Below are positions 7,942 to 17,587 of a DNA stretch of 31,073 bases, piece by piece. The translations under genes and the position numbers were made by a program. Position 1 is the stretch's first letter, and each line of letters opens with the position of its first letter. The DNA comes from Pseudomonadota bacterium (GTDB taxonomy: Bacteria; Pseudomonadota; Alphaproteobacteria; Caulobacterales; Caulobacteraceae), in the NCBI GenBank assembly GCA_023390245.1, contig JAEWDF010000061.1, forward strand, positions 1 through 31,073, written 5' to 3'. The notes beneath the pieces were generated by a model that was given only the letters and a program-made list of their open reading frames with translations, was not told the origin of the DNA and searched no databases.

Positions 7942-7956
7942 TGCGACGGCGTCGCA
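7942..7956. promoter_or_regulatory. Short inverted repeat TGCGAC-N3-GTCGCA upstream of the receptor gene
   Basis: A perfect 6-bp inverted repeat with a 3-base spacer lies in the 139-base gap between the receptor start and the dapD stop (7900-8038). It sits just upstream of the Fur-box-like site. It could be an operator for a second regulator, or a hairpin ending transcription from dapD, although no T-run follows directly. Confidence 0.35.
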
Positions 7957-8038
7957 ACCGCAAAGCCCCGGCGTGAGACATTCGGTCCCGGCCGTTGCAA
8001 AAAGGTCGTCCGAGGCCAGAAAGGCCGTCGCGGCTCGA

Positions 8039-8896
8039 TCAGTCGCGCAGCAGTTCGTTCACGCCGGTCTTGGCCCGCGTCTGGGCGTCCACCCGTTTGA
8101 CGATGACGGCGCAGTACAGCGAAGGCCCGCCGTTCGCATCGAGCAGCGACCCCGGCACCACGACGGAATAGGCCGGCACTTCGCCCCGGAACACCTCGCC
8201 CGTCGCGCGGTCCACGATCTTGGTCGAGGCCGACAGATAGACGCCCATGGCCAGGACGGCGCCTTCGCGCACGATCACGCCCTCGGCGACCTCGGCGCGG
8301 GCGCCGATGAAGCAGCCGTCCTCGATGATAGTCGGATTGGCCTGGAGCGGCTCCAGCACGCCGCCGATCCCGGCACCGCCCGACAGGTGGACGTTCTTGC
8401 CGATCTGGGCGCAGGATCCGACCGTGGCCCAGGCATCGACCATCGAGCCCTCGTCGACATAGGCGCCGATGTTCACGAAGGACGGCATCAGCACGACGTT
8501 GCGGCCGATGAAGGCGCCCTTGCGGACGATGGCGCCCGGCACGGAGCGGAAGCCCGCCGCCTGGTAGTCCCCGGCCGCCCAGTCGCCGAACTTGTTGGGC
8601 ACCTTGTCCCAGAAGGGGCCGATCCCCGGCGCGTGGCTGGTGGGCCCTCGGTCGCCGGCGCGCATGATCTGGTTGTCGTTCAGGCGGAAGGACAGCAGCA
8701 CCGCCTTCTTCAGCCACTGGTGCGTGGTCCAGGCGCCGTCCCCGCCGCGCGAGGCGACGCGCGCCTGGCCCGAATCCAGAAGCTCCAGCGCCGTCTCCAC
8801 CGCGTCGCGCACCTCGCCGTGCGTGGCGGGCGAAACGCCGGACCGGTCTTCCCAGGCGGCCTCGATGACGGATTCCAGATGCGACAGGTCGGTCAT
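8039..8896 (-). CDS. dapD: 2,3,4,5-tetrahydropyridine-2,6-dicarboxylate N-succinyltransferase
   Basis: A 285-residue cytosolic enzyme of the succinylase branch of diaminopimelate and lysine synthesis. It transfers succinyl from succinyl-CoA to tetrahydrodipicolinate. The N-terminal helical domain includes the FRLNDNQIM segment (about 70-78). A left-handed beta-helix of hexapeptide repeats follows, with typical motifs NVVLMPSFVNIGAYVDEGSM, WATVGSCAQIG and GGAGIGGVLEPLQA. The length is close to the usual 274-285. The start ATG overlaps the stop of the upstream nucleotidase gene (ATGA), so it is the last gene of an argB-nucleotidase-dapD operon. No dapE follows; the next gene belongs to iron uptake. 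Confidence 0.97.
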   Translation of the reverse strand: MTDLSHLESVIEAAWEDRSGVSPATHGEVRDAVETALELLDSGQARVASRGGDGAWTTHQWLKKAVLLSFRLNDNQIMRAGDRGPTSHAPGIGPFWDKVPNKFGDWAAGDYQAAGFRSVPGAIVRKGAFIGRNVVLMPSFVNIGAYVDEGSMVDAWATVGSCAQIGKNVHLSGGAGIGGVLEPLQANPTIIEDGCFIGARAEVAEGVIVREGAVLAMGVYLSASTKIVDRATGEVFRGEVPAYSVVVPGSLLDANGGPSLYCAVIVKRVDAQTRAKTGVNELLRD

Positions 8897-9555
8897 GCGG
8901 CGTCGTCCTTGAAGGTCAGGTCGGAAAGGAAGTGGAGCAGGTCGGGCGCCTGATGATCGATGTGATCACCCAGGAGCTTGCCGCGCCCGTCGCCGATCAG
9001 GATCGTCGCCATGCCGAGCGCCTTAGCCGGCTCCAGGTTCCTGGGCGTGTCCTCGAAGAAGGCGGCGCTGCGGGGCTCGAAGCCGAACCGCTCGATCATG
9101 CGGCGGAAGGCCGACGGCGCCGGCTTGGGCGTCAGGTCACCGTCCTCGATGGCGAAGACACCGTCGAAACAGTCGGCGATCCCGACCCGCTCCAGCACCC
9201 GGTGGGCGTAGTGGCGCGCGCCGTTGGTGAAGACGTAGCAGCGCCCCGGCAGCCGCTTCAGCTGCTCGGCCAGACGCGGATTGGGCTCCAGCCCGTCCAT
9301 CGGCACGTCGTGGACCGCCTCCAGGAAATGCTCCGGCTCGATGGTGTAGTTGGCCATCAGCCCGGCCAGGGTGGTGCCGTGCTCGTCCAGGAACTGGCGC
9401 TGCAGCACGCCGGCCTCCTCGGGCTCCAGCCCCACGGCCTCGACCACATAGGCGTTGATCCGCGCCTGGACGAGCCGCAGCAGCCCCTGGTCCGGCGGGT
9501 ACAGGGTGTCGTCCATGTCGAACACCCAGGCGGTCACATGCGACAGGTCGTTCAA
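8893..9555 (-). CDS. Pyrimidine 5'-nucleotidase (HAD superfamily, SDT1-like)
   Basis: A 220-residue HAD enzyme of the SDT1/PHM8-type pyrimidine 5'-nucleotidase group, which dephosphorylates UMP/CMP-type nucleotides or related small phosphates. Motif I is FDMDDTLYP (residues 12-20, nucleophile D13, D15), with the DDTLY form typical of this group; motif II is FTNGARHYA, motif III KPAPSAF and motif IV FEDTPRNLEPA. Translation probably starts at a TTG at 9555, which overlaps the argB stop, with a GAAGGCG-like ribosome-binding site upstream. In alphaproteobacteria this gene often lies between argB and dapD; that is recalled, not searched. Its link to amino-acid synthesis is unexplained. Confidence 0.88.
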   Translation of the reverse strand: MNDLSHVTAWVFDMDDTLYPPDQGLLRLVQARINAYVVEAVGLEPEEAGVLQRQFLDEHGTTLAGLMANYTIEPEHFLEAVHDVPMDGLEPNPRLAEQLKRLPGRCYVFTNGARHYAHRVLERVGIADCFDGVFAIEDGDLTPKPAPSAFRRMIERFGFEPRSAAFFEDTPRNLEPAKALGMATILIGDGRGKLLGDHIDHQAPDLLHFLSDLTFKDDAA

Positions 9556-10481
9556 GACGCCTTCACCAAGGTGCCCGCGCCGAATTCGGTGAACAACTCG
9601 ACCAGCATGGCGTGCGGCCGCCGGCCGTCCAGGATGACCACGGCCTCGACCCCCGCCTCGACCGCCGCCATGGCGGTCTCCAGCTTGGGGATCATGCCGC
9701 CGGTGGCGACGCCGTCCTGGATGAGCTGTTTCGCCTCGGGGACAGTCATCTGGCGGATGATCTCGCCGTCCGCGCCCTTCACCCCCGCCACATCGGTCAG
9801 CAGCAGCATCCGCTTGGCGTTCAGCGATCCGGCCACCGCCCCCGCCACCGTGTCGGCGTTGACGTTGTAGGTCTGGCCGTCCTCGGCGACGCCGATCGGG
9901 GCGATGACGGGCACCCAGTCCTCGGTCTCCGAGGCGATCAGGCCGGCGATCAGCTTGGGGTCCACCTTGGTGGGTTCGCCGACGAAGCCCAGGTCGACCT
10001 CGTGCTCGATCATGCTGTCGGGATCGCGGCGGGTGCGCTTGGTCTTCTCGACGGTCAGCAGGCCGGCGTCCTTGCCCGACAGGCCGACGCCGCGCACGTC
10101 CGCCTCCTTGCCGGCCATGGTGATCCAGTGGGCGATCTCCTTGTTGACCGCGCCGGACAGGACCATCTCGGCCACCTCCATCGTCGCCGGATCGGTGACG
10201 CGCAGCCCGTCGACGAAGCTGGACTTCACGCCCGCCTTGTCCAGCATGGCGCTGATCTGCGGCCCGCCGCCGTGCACCACGACCGGGTTCACCCCCATCA
10301 GCTTCAGCAGCACCACGTCGGCGGCGAACTGCCTGGCCACCGCGCTTTCGCCCATGGCGTGGCCGCCGTATTTGATGACCACGGTCTCGCGGTCGTAGAT
10401 CTGGATGAAAGGCAGCGCCTCGGCCAGGGTCTTGGCCGTGGCCCAGCTGCGCTCCTCGGACTGCCGCTCGTTCTCGTTCAT
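9552..10481 (-). CDS. argB: Acetylglutamate kinase
   Basis: A 309-residue cytosolic kinase that phosphorylates N-acetylglutamate in the second step of arginine synthesis. It has the amino-acid-kinase motifs VIKYGGHAMG, VVHGGGPQI and the ADTVAGAVA segment, plus GMIPKLETA near the C terminus. An N-terminal helical extension ahead of the kinase fold (ALPFIQIYDRETVVIKYGG) resembles that of arginine-inhibited forms such as the Pseudomonas enzyme, so feedback inhibition by arginine is likely. I use the ATG at 10481; an in-frame ATG 12 bases upstream (10493) is possible, and neither has a clear Shine-Dalgarno sequence. It is the first gene of the argB-nucleotidase-dapD operon and diverges from the zinc-knuckle gene. 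Confidence 0.96.
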   Translation of the reverse strand: MNENERQSEERSWATAKTLAEALPFIQIYDRETVVIKYGGHAMGESAVARQFAADVVLLKLMGVNPVVVHGGGPQISAMLDKAGVKSSFVDGLRVTDPATMEVAEMVLSGAVNKEIAHWITMAGKEADVRGVGLSGKDAGLLTVEKTKRTRRDPDSMIEHEVDLGFVGEPTKVDPKLIAGLIASETEDWVPVIAPIGVAEDGQTYNVNADTVAGAVAGSLNAKRMLLLTDVAGVKGADGEIIRQMTVPEAKQLIQDGVATGGMIPKLETAMAAVEAGVEAVVILDGRRPHAMLVELFTEFGAGTLVKAS

Positions 10482-10553
10482 GGTCGCGCGCATAGCGGGC
10501 GCGGGCGGCGCTGTCACGACGAAACCGGGCCGCCGCCCGGCCGTTTGGCCAGG

Positions 10554-10739
10554 ATGAACCCGAACGAGATCGACGACAGGGGCCTGGGACCGGACGATCC
10601 GACCGACCCCGCCGCGCCCCAGCATCACGACGCCACCCTGTGCCCCGAGTGCGAAGGCGTCGGCGCCCTGCCCTCCGGCGAGACCTGCCCGGTCTGCGAG
10701 GGATCGGGCAAGGCGGTGGGCCGCACCGGCGGCGGCTGA
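10554..10739 (+). CDS. Small protein with two DnaJ-like CxxCxGxG zinc knuckles
   Basis: A 61-residue protein. An acidic, Pro-rich N-terminal half leads to two CxxCxGxG knuckles: CPECEGVG at 30-37 and CPVCEGSG at 45-52. This is the repeat of the DnaJ cysteine-rich domain; two knuckles can together hold one zinc ion. Two histidines (24, 25) lie just before the first knuckle. The start ATG at 10554 follows CCAGG. It diverges from argB, with 72 bases between the starts, and ends 6 bases from the stop of converging putA. It may be a free-standing zinc ribbon that binds unfolded protein or a partner, but no function is established. Confidence 0.75.
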   Translation: MNPNEIDDRGLGPDDPTDPAAPQHHDATLCPECEGVGALPSGETCPVCEGSGKAVGRTGGG

Positions 10740-10745
10740 CGGCCC

Positions 10746-13700
10746 TTAAAGGTTCAGCAGCGCCGGGTCGCCGCCCTGGGCGGCGATGTTGTTGCTGATC
10801 GCCTTTTCGGAGGCGTAGCGGATCAGGGCGTTGGGGCCGCCAGCCTTGGGGCCGGTGCCGGACAGGCCCTCGCCGCCGAACGGCTGGACGCCGACGACCG
10901 CGCCGGTGATCGAGCGGTTGATATAGACGTTGCCGGCCGGAACCAGGGCGATCACTTCCTCGGCGAAGGCTTCAATCCGGCTGTGGACGCCCAGCGTCAG
11001 CCCATAGCCGCGCGCCGCCAGCCTGCCCGCCACCGCCTTCAGGTCGGACGGCTCGTAGCGATAGACGTGCAGGACCGGGCCGAAGACCTCCTTCTCCAGG
11101 AAGTCGGGCGTGGGGATTTCGGCGATGGTCGGGGCGAACAGGTCGCCCTTGTCGGCGCCCGCCGGCAATTCGGCGCGGGCCAGGACCTTGGCCTCCTTCG
11201 ACAGGCGCTCGACATGGGCCTCCAGCGCGCGACGGCTTTCGGCGTCGATCACCGGGCCGATGTCCGTCTTCGGATCGGCCGGATCGCCCACGACCTGGAC
11301 CGCCAGGGCGCCCTTCAGCCCCTCGATCACGGCGTCGGCCGAATCCTTGGGCACATAGAGGACGCGCAGCGCCGAGCAGCGCTGGCCGGCCGAGCCGAAG
11401 GCCGACAGGATCACGTCGTCGATGACCTGCTCCTTCAGCGCCGTGGTGTCGACGAACATGCCGTTCAGCCCGCCGGTCTCGGCGATGAAGGGGATGATGG
11501 CGCCCGGCCGCGCGGCGATGGAGCGGTTGATGGCGGCGGCCGTGTCGGTGCCGCCGGTGAAGGCCACGCCGTCGATCCCGGGGTGCGAGACCAGGGCCGC
11601 GCCGACCGTCTCGCCGCGACCGGGGACCAGGGCCAGCAGGTCGGGGTTCAGACCGGCCTTGTGATACAGGCGCACCGCCTCGGCGGCGATCAGCGGCGTC
11701 TGCTCGGCCGGCTTGGCCAAGACCGCGTTGCCGGCGGCAAGCGCGGCGGCGATCTGGCCGGTGAAGATGGCCAGCGGGAAGTTCCACGGCGAAATGCAAG
11801 CGAAGACGCCGCGCCCGTGCAGGATCAGCTGGTTGGTCTCGCCGGTCGGCCCCTTCAGGGTCTCGGGCGCGGAGAAGTCGCGTTCGGCCAGCAGGGCGTA
11901 GTAGCGGCAGAAATCGGCGGCCTCGCGCACCTCGGCGACGCCGTCGTTCAGCGTCTTGCCCGCCTCGCGGCTGAGCAGGGCGACCAGCCGGTCCATCTCG
12001 GCCTCCAGCGCGTCGGCCATGGCGCGCAGGGTCGTGGCGCGCCGGGCGCCGCCCTGGCGGTCCCACCGCACCTGGGCGCTGGCGGCGGCCTCGACGGCGG
12101 CGTCGATGTCGACCTCGGTCGCCTCCGAGACATGGCCCAGCACCTGGGACCGGTCGAAGGGATTGGTCACGTCCTGGGCGTTCGTCCCGGCCCTCAGCTT
12201 GCCGCCGACGATGGGGCCCGAGGTCAGCCGTTCGCGGTCGACCCGCTCCAACGCCATCGCATGGTGTTCGCGCACGGCCGCCTGGCTGTAGTCGCGGCCG
12301 AGGGAATTCTGACGATCGCCGTACATATCTTTCGGAACCGGGAGCTTGGGGTGGCGGTCGGGCTGGGCCTCGACCAGGGAGATGGGATCGGCGGCGACCG
12401 CAGAAGCGGGCACGCGCTCGTCCAGCAGGGCGTGGACGAAGGAGGAGTTGGCGCCGTTTTCCAGCAGGCGCCGCACCAGATAGGGCAGCAACTCCTCATG
12501 CCCGCCGACGGGGGCGTAGGCGCGCACGATGACGGTCTCGTCCTTCCACGCCTCGCGCGCGGCGTCGTACAGCGCCTCGCCCATGCCGTGCAGGCGCTGG
12601 TGTTCGACCGTCACGCCCCGGTCGCGGGCCATGCGGCGCACCGCCGCCAGGGTGTGGGCGTTGTGGCTGGCGAACTGGGAATAGAGGGCGGGCGAGGCCT
12701 CGATCATCGCCCGGGCGCAGACCAGATAGTTCAAGTCGGTCGCCGCCTTGGTGGTGAAGACCGGATAGTCGGTGCGGCCGAAGATCTGGGCGCGCTTGAT
12801 CTCGGTGTCCCAATAGGCGCCCTTGACCAGACGCACCATCAGCCGGCGGCCCGAGCGGCGAGCCAGGTCGGCGACCCGCTCGATCGTCTCCAGCCCGCGC
12901 TTCTGATAGGCCTGCACCGCCAGCCCCAGGCCGGTCCAGCCGCCCAGGTCCGGCTCGTGCGCCAGCCGGTCCAGCAGCTTCAGCGACAAGGCCAGCCGGT
13001 CCGTCTCTTCGGCGTCAATGGTGAAGTTGATGTCGTGGCGGGCGGCGATCCGCGCCAGGCGCAACAGGCGCGGATAAAGGCTCTCCCACACCCCGTCCTC
13101 CTGCGTCGGCTCATAGCGCGGCGACAGGGCGGACAGCTTGACCGATATGCCGTGGCCGTGTTCCGGGCCCAGGCCCTTGGCCGTGGCGCCCACCGCCTCG
13201 ACGGCTTCGGCGTAGATGCGCTCATAGCGGTCGGCGTCGGCCGTCGTCCGGGCGCCCTCGCCCAGCATGTCGAAGCTGCACAGCCAGCCTTCGCGGTTCG
13301 ACCGCTTCAGCGCCGCCTGGATGGTGCGGCCGACCACGAACTGCTCGCCCATGATCTTGACGGCGGTGGCCACGGCCTGACGGATGACGGGCTCGCCCAG
13401 ACGGCCGGCGATCCGCTTCAGGAAGCCCGGCAGATCGCTGCGCGCCTCGTCGTCCACATCGACCAGCTTGCCGGTCAGCATCAGGCCCCAGGTGGAGGCG
13501 TTGACGAACAGGCTGTCGGACTGGCCCAGGTGCGAGGCCCAGTCGGCCGATCCGATCTTCTCGGCGATCAGGCGGTCGCGCGTGTCCTCGTCAGGCACGC
13601 GCAGCAGGGCCTCGGCCAGGCACATCAGCGCCAGACCCTCACGGGTGCCCAGACCGAACTGCTGCAGGAAGCTTTCGACGACGCCCTGTTTTTTCTGGCT

Positions 13701-13877
13701 GCGGCGCGCGCCCTCGACCAGGGCGATGGCCTCGTCCACGACCGCGGCGCGCAGGCCGCCGGGCAACGGGTCGGCGGCCAGGTTGTCGGCGACGCAGGCC
13801 CGCTCGTCGCGGAACTTCCCGCGATCCAGCGCGTCCCAGAATGCCAAGCTCGAAGGCGAAAAGGCGGCGGGCGTCAT
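10746..13877 (-). CDS. putA: Bifunctional proline dehydrogenase / L-glutamate-gamma-semialdehyde dehydrogenase
   Basis: A 1043-residue enzyme that oxidises proline to glutamate in two steps with substrate channelling: an FAD-dependent proline dehydrogenase, then an NAD-dependent aldehyde dehydrogenase. The barrel domain carries VKGAYWDTEIKRAQ (lysine 352), EHQRLHGMGEALY and APVGGHEELLPYLVRR. The aldehyde dehydrogenase half has SPWNFPLAIF, FTGGTDTA, the ETGG glutamate (about E800) and the catalytic Cys834 in GQRCSALR. There is no N-terminal ribbon-helix-helix domain, so it is not a self-regulating PutA; the divergent Lrp-type gene is the likely regulator. I chose ATG 13877; a GTG at 13919 would add 14 residues. 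Confidence 0.97.
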   Translation of the reverse strand: MTPAAFSPSSLAFWDALDRGKFRDERACVADNLAADPLPGGLRAAVVDEAIALVEGARRSQKKQGVVESFLQQFGLGTREGLALMCLAEALLRVPDEDTRDRLIAEKIGSADWASHLGQSDSLFVNASTWGLMLTGKLVDVDDEARSDLPGFLKRIAGRLGEPVIRQAVATAVKIMGEQFVVGRTIQAALKRSNREGWLCSFDMLGEGARTTADADRYERIYAEAVEAVGATAKGLGPEHGHGISVKLSALSPRYEPTQEDGVWESLYPRLLRLARIAARHDINFTIDAEETDRLALSLKLLDRLAHEPDLGGWTGLGLAVQAYQKRGLETIERVADLARRSGRRLMVRLVKGAYWDTEIKRAQIFGRTDYPVFTTKAATDLNYLVCARAMIEASPALYSQFASHNAHTLAAVRRMARDRGVTVEHQRLHGMGEALYDAAREAWKDETVIVRAYAPVGGHEELLPYLVRRLLENGANSSFVHALLDERVPASAVAADPISLVEAQPDRHPKLPVPKDMYGDRQNSLGRDYSQAAVREHHAMALERVDRERLTSGPIVGGKLRAGTNAQDVTNPFDRSQVLGHVSEATEVDIDAAVEAAASAQVRWDRQGGARRATTLRAMADALEAEMDRLVALLSREAGKTLNDGVAEVREAADFCRYYALLAERDFSAPETLKGPTGETNQLILHGRGVFACISPWNFPLAIFTGQIAAALAAGNAVLAKPAEQTPLIAAEAVRLYHKAGLNPDLLALVPGRGETVGAALVSHPGIDGVAFTGGTDTAAAINRSIAARPGAIIPFIAETGGLNGMFVDTTALKEQVIDDVILSAFGSAGQRCSALRVLYVPKDSADAVIEGLKGALAVQVVGDPADPKTDIGPVIDAESRRALEAHVERLSKEAKVLARAELPAGADKGDLFAPTIAEIPTPDFLEKEVFGPVLHVYRYEPSDLKAVAGRLAARGYGLTLGVHSRIEAFAEEVIALVPAGNVYINRSITGAVVGVQPFGGEGLSGTGPKAGGPNALIRYASEKAISNNIAAQGGDPALLNL

Positions 13878-13921
13878 GGGCGCGTCATGTCCTGTTGATT
13901 TCCGCCCTATATTCCTCACTT

Positions 13922-13979
13922 CGAAAAAGGTGCTTCGTATGATAGGCGCCTAGACCGATGATTATTCGGCCAAGAGGCC
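13922..13979. promoter_or_regulatory. Cluster of palindromes in the putA/Lrp divergent promoter region
   Basis: Three inverted repeats lie in the 111 bases between the divergent starts: CGAA-N8-TTCG at 13922-13937, the perfect decamer TAGGCGCCTA at 13943-13952, and GGCC-aaga-GGCC at 13968-13979. This is where an Lrp/AsnC-type activator would bind to control putA and itself. Lrp-family proteins bind several phased degenerate sites, so all or none of these may be the true operators. The Lrp gene itself has no clear Shine-Dalgarno sequence. Confidence 0.4.
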
Positions 13980-13988
13980 ATTTGTCCG

Positions 13989-14450
13989 ATGAGTGATATT
14001 GATTCCGTCGACCGCCGCATCCTGCGGGTGCTGCAGACCGACGCGCGCATCTCCAACGCCGAGCTGGCCCGGCGCTGCAACCTGTCGCCCGCCGCCTGTT
14101 TCGAGCGCGTCCGCCGCCTGCGGGAGAAGAGGATCATCACCGGCTACACGGCCATGATCGACCCCGCCCAGGTGGGCCGTGACCTGCTGATCTTCGTGGA
14201 GGTGCTGCTGGACCGGACCACCGGCGACGTGTTCGAGGCCTTCGCCGAGGCGGTGCGAAAGCAGGCCGAGGTGCTGGAGTGCCACATGGTCGCCGGCGGC
14301 TTCGACTATCTGATCAAGGCGCGCGTGGCGGACATGGACGCCTATCGCGCCTTCCTGGGCGACGTGCTGGTGCGGATGCCGGGCGTGCGCGAAACCCGCA
14401 CCTACGCGGTTCTCGAAGAGGTGAAGTCGACGACGGTGCTGCCGCTCTAG
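13989..14450 (+). CDS. Lrp/AsnC-family transcriptional regulator, probable PutR
   Basis: A 153-residue feast/famine regulator. The N-terminal winged helix-turn-helix runs from DSVDRRILRVLQTDAR through ISNAELARRCNLSPAACFERVRRL (about 6-45). A RAM effector-binding domain follows from about 65, with the conserved ECHMVAGGFDYLIKARV (about 97-113). Its position divergent from putA, which lacks its own DNA-binding domain, matches the proline-responsive PutR activators of alphaproteobacteria. It probably senses proline and activates putA while repressing itself. The family is certain; the PutR role is inferred from position. Confidence 0.93.
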   Translation: MSDIDSVDRRILRVLQTDARISNAELARRCNLSPAACFERVRRLREKRIITGYTAMIDPAQVGRDLLIFVEVLLDRTTGDVFEAFAEAVRKQAEVLECHMVAGGFDYLIKARVADMDAYRAFLGDVLVRMPGVRETRTYAVLEEVKSTTVLPL

Positions 14451-14526
14451 CATCCGTCTCGCCTTCGTCATCCGAACGGTCTAGAAGTTCCGCCCTTCGT
14501 CCACGGCTCAGGGTCCGCCCGCCTCC

Positions 14527-15612
14527 ATGCGCATCGTTCTGGCCACCGACGCCTGGGAACCTCAGGTCAACGGCGTCGTCCGCACCCTGACCCGCACGGT
14601 CGCGGAATGCCGCGCCATGGGCCACGAGGTCGAGGTCATCGAGCCCAGCCTGTTCAAGACCATCCCCTGCCCCACCTATCCGGAAATCCGGCTGGCCCTG
14701 GGCGCCGAGGAGGAAATCCGCGAAATGCTGCGCGCCTTCGAGCCCGAGGCCGTGCACATCGCCACCGAAGGGCCCATCGGCATCGCCACGCGGCGCATCT
14801 GCGTGGAATGGAAGCTGCCCTTCACCACCAGCTACCACACCAAATTCCCGGAATATGTCTCGGCCCGGTTCCCGATCCCGGTCCAGGTCGGCTACGCCTA
14901 CATGAAGTGGTTCCACAAGCCGTCGGGCCGGCTGATGGTGGCGACCCCGACCCTGCGCGACGAGCTGGTCGAGCACGGCTTCAAGAACGTCTCGCCCTGG
15001 TCGCGCGGCGTGGACACCGAACTGTTCAATCCCGACCTGCCGCGCATCTTCGACGAGCTGGGCGGCGCGGACTGGCCGCGCCCGTTCTTCCTCAATGTCG
15101 GCCGCGTGGCGGTGGAGAAGAACATCGAGGCCTTCCTGCAGCTGGACCTGCCGGGTACCAAGATCATCGTCGGCGACGGCCCGGCGCGCCTGGAGCTCCA
15201 GGAGAAGTATCCGGACGCCAAATTCCTGGGCGCCAAGTTCGGCGAGGACCTGGCCCGCTGCTTCCGCGACGCCGACGTCTTCGTCTTCCCCAGCTGGACC
15301 GACACCTTCGGCCTGGTGATCCTGGAGGCCATGGCGACCGGAACGCCGGTCGCCGCCTATCCAGCGCACGGCCCGATCGACATCATCCCCAGCTCCGGCG
15401 CCGGGGCGATCGACAAGGACCTCAAGACCGCCTGCCTGGCCTGCCTGGACCTGGATCGCAAGGATGTGCGCGCCTATGCGGAAAAGTTCAGCTGGCGCGC
15501 CTCGGCCGAACAGTTCGTCGAGAACCTCCAGCCCTATCCCGAGCCCGAGCGCGGCCGCTTCTGGCGTCGCCTGCGCCGCATCGCCCGCATCCGACGACGC
15601 GACGCGGCCTGA
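14527..15612 (+). CDS. Glycosyltransferase family 4 (MgtA/SQD2-like), probable glycolipid or envelope glycosyltransferase
   Basis: A 361-residue GT-B fold glycosyltransferase. The N-terminal half begins MRIVLATDAWEPQVNGVVRTL (the glycine-rich acceptor-side loop) and has TSYHTKFPEY; the C-terminal donor half has GVDTELFNP, FLNVGRVAVEKN and the signature SWTDTFGLVILEAMATGTPV. The usual EX7E has Asp in its first position (DTFGLVILE), as in the SQD2/MgtA group that uses GDP-mannose or UDP-sugars on lipid acceptors. A very basic C-terminal tail (RRLRRIARIRRRD) suggests peripheral membrane attachment. It ends 6 bases from the converging glmS stop. The donor and acceptor cannot be fixed from sequence. 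Confidence 0.88.
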   Translation: MRIVLATDAWEPQVNGVVRTLTRTVAECRAMGHEVEVIEPSLFKTIPCPTYPEIRLALGAEEEIREMLRAFEPEAVHIATEGPIGIATRRICVEWKLPFTTSYHTKFPEYVSARFPIPVQVGYAYMKWFHKPSGRLMVATPTLRDELVEHGFKNVSPWSRGVDTELFNPDLPRIFDELGGADWPRPFFLNVGRVAVEKNIEAFLQLDLPGTKIIVGDGPARLELQEKYPDAKFLGAKFGEDLARCFRDADVFVFPSWTDTFGLVILEAMATGTPVAAYPAHGPIDIIPSSGAGAIDKDLKTACLACLDLDRKDVRAYAEKFSWRASAEQFVENLQPYPEPERGRFWRRLRRIARIRRRDAA

Positions 15613-15618
15613 TCGGCG

Positions 15619-17433
<1,815 letters not shown>

Positions 17434-17472
17434 GCCGAATGCTCCGCGAGAAACCGAAGGCCGCTTTGCACT

Positions 17473-17518
17473 GGCGGCCGTCCGGGGCTAAGCCACGCAC
17501 CAGCCCCAGGCGGCCGTC
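17473..17518. repeat. Direct repeat enclosing an inverted repeat in the glmS-glmM promoter region
   Basis: GGCGGCCGTC occurs at 17473-17482 and again at 17509-17518. Between the copies, GGGGCT at 17484-17489 and AGCCCC at 17502-17507 can form a 6-bp stem. On the minus strand this lies in the probable 5' leader of glmS, 40-85 bases before its start codon, so it could be an RNA hairpin or a protein-binding site shared with glmM. Confidence 0.3.
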
Positions 17519-17587
17519 TATGCAATCTTAAGGCGCGACGCATCAAAAAAGGGGTTTCGGAACGTTACCCGGGACAAGGACGACCGC

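Noticed and set aside
8014..8026. GGCC-N5-GGCC hairpin as a dapD terminator
   Set aside because: The stem is only 4 bp; a T-run lies further downstream but is not adjacent.
10482..10628. An extended N terminus for argB reaching 10628
   Set aside because: It would overlap the divergent zinc-knuckle gene and its promoter, and the added sequence is unlike the kinase family.
10983..13898. A 971-codon open frame on the plus strand opposite putA
   Set aside because: It mirrors the GC-rich codon pattern of putA and encodes low-complexity Gly/Arg/Gln/Val sequence with no known motif.
17434..17472. glmS ribozyme
   Set aside because: The leader is too short and lacks the conserved core; the ribozyme is known mainly from Firmicutes.
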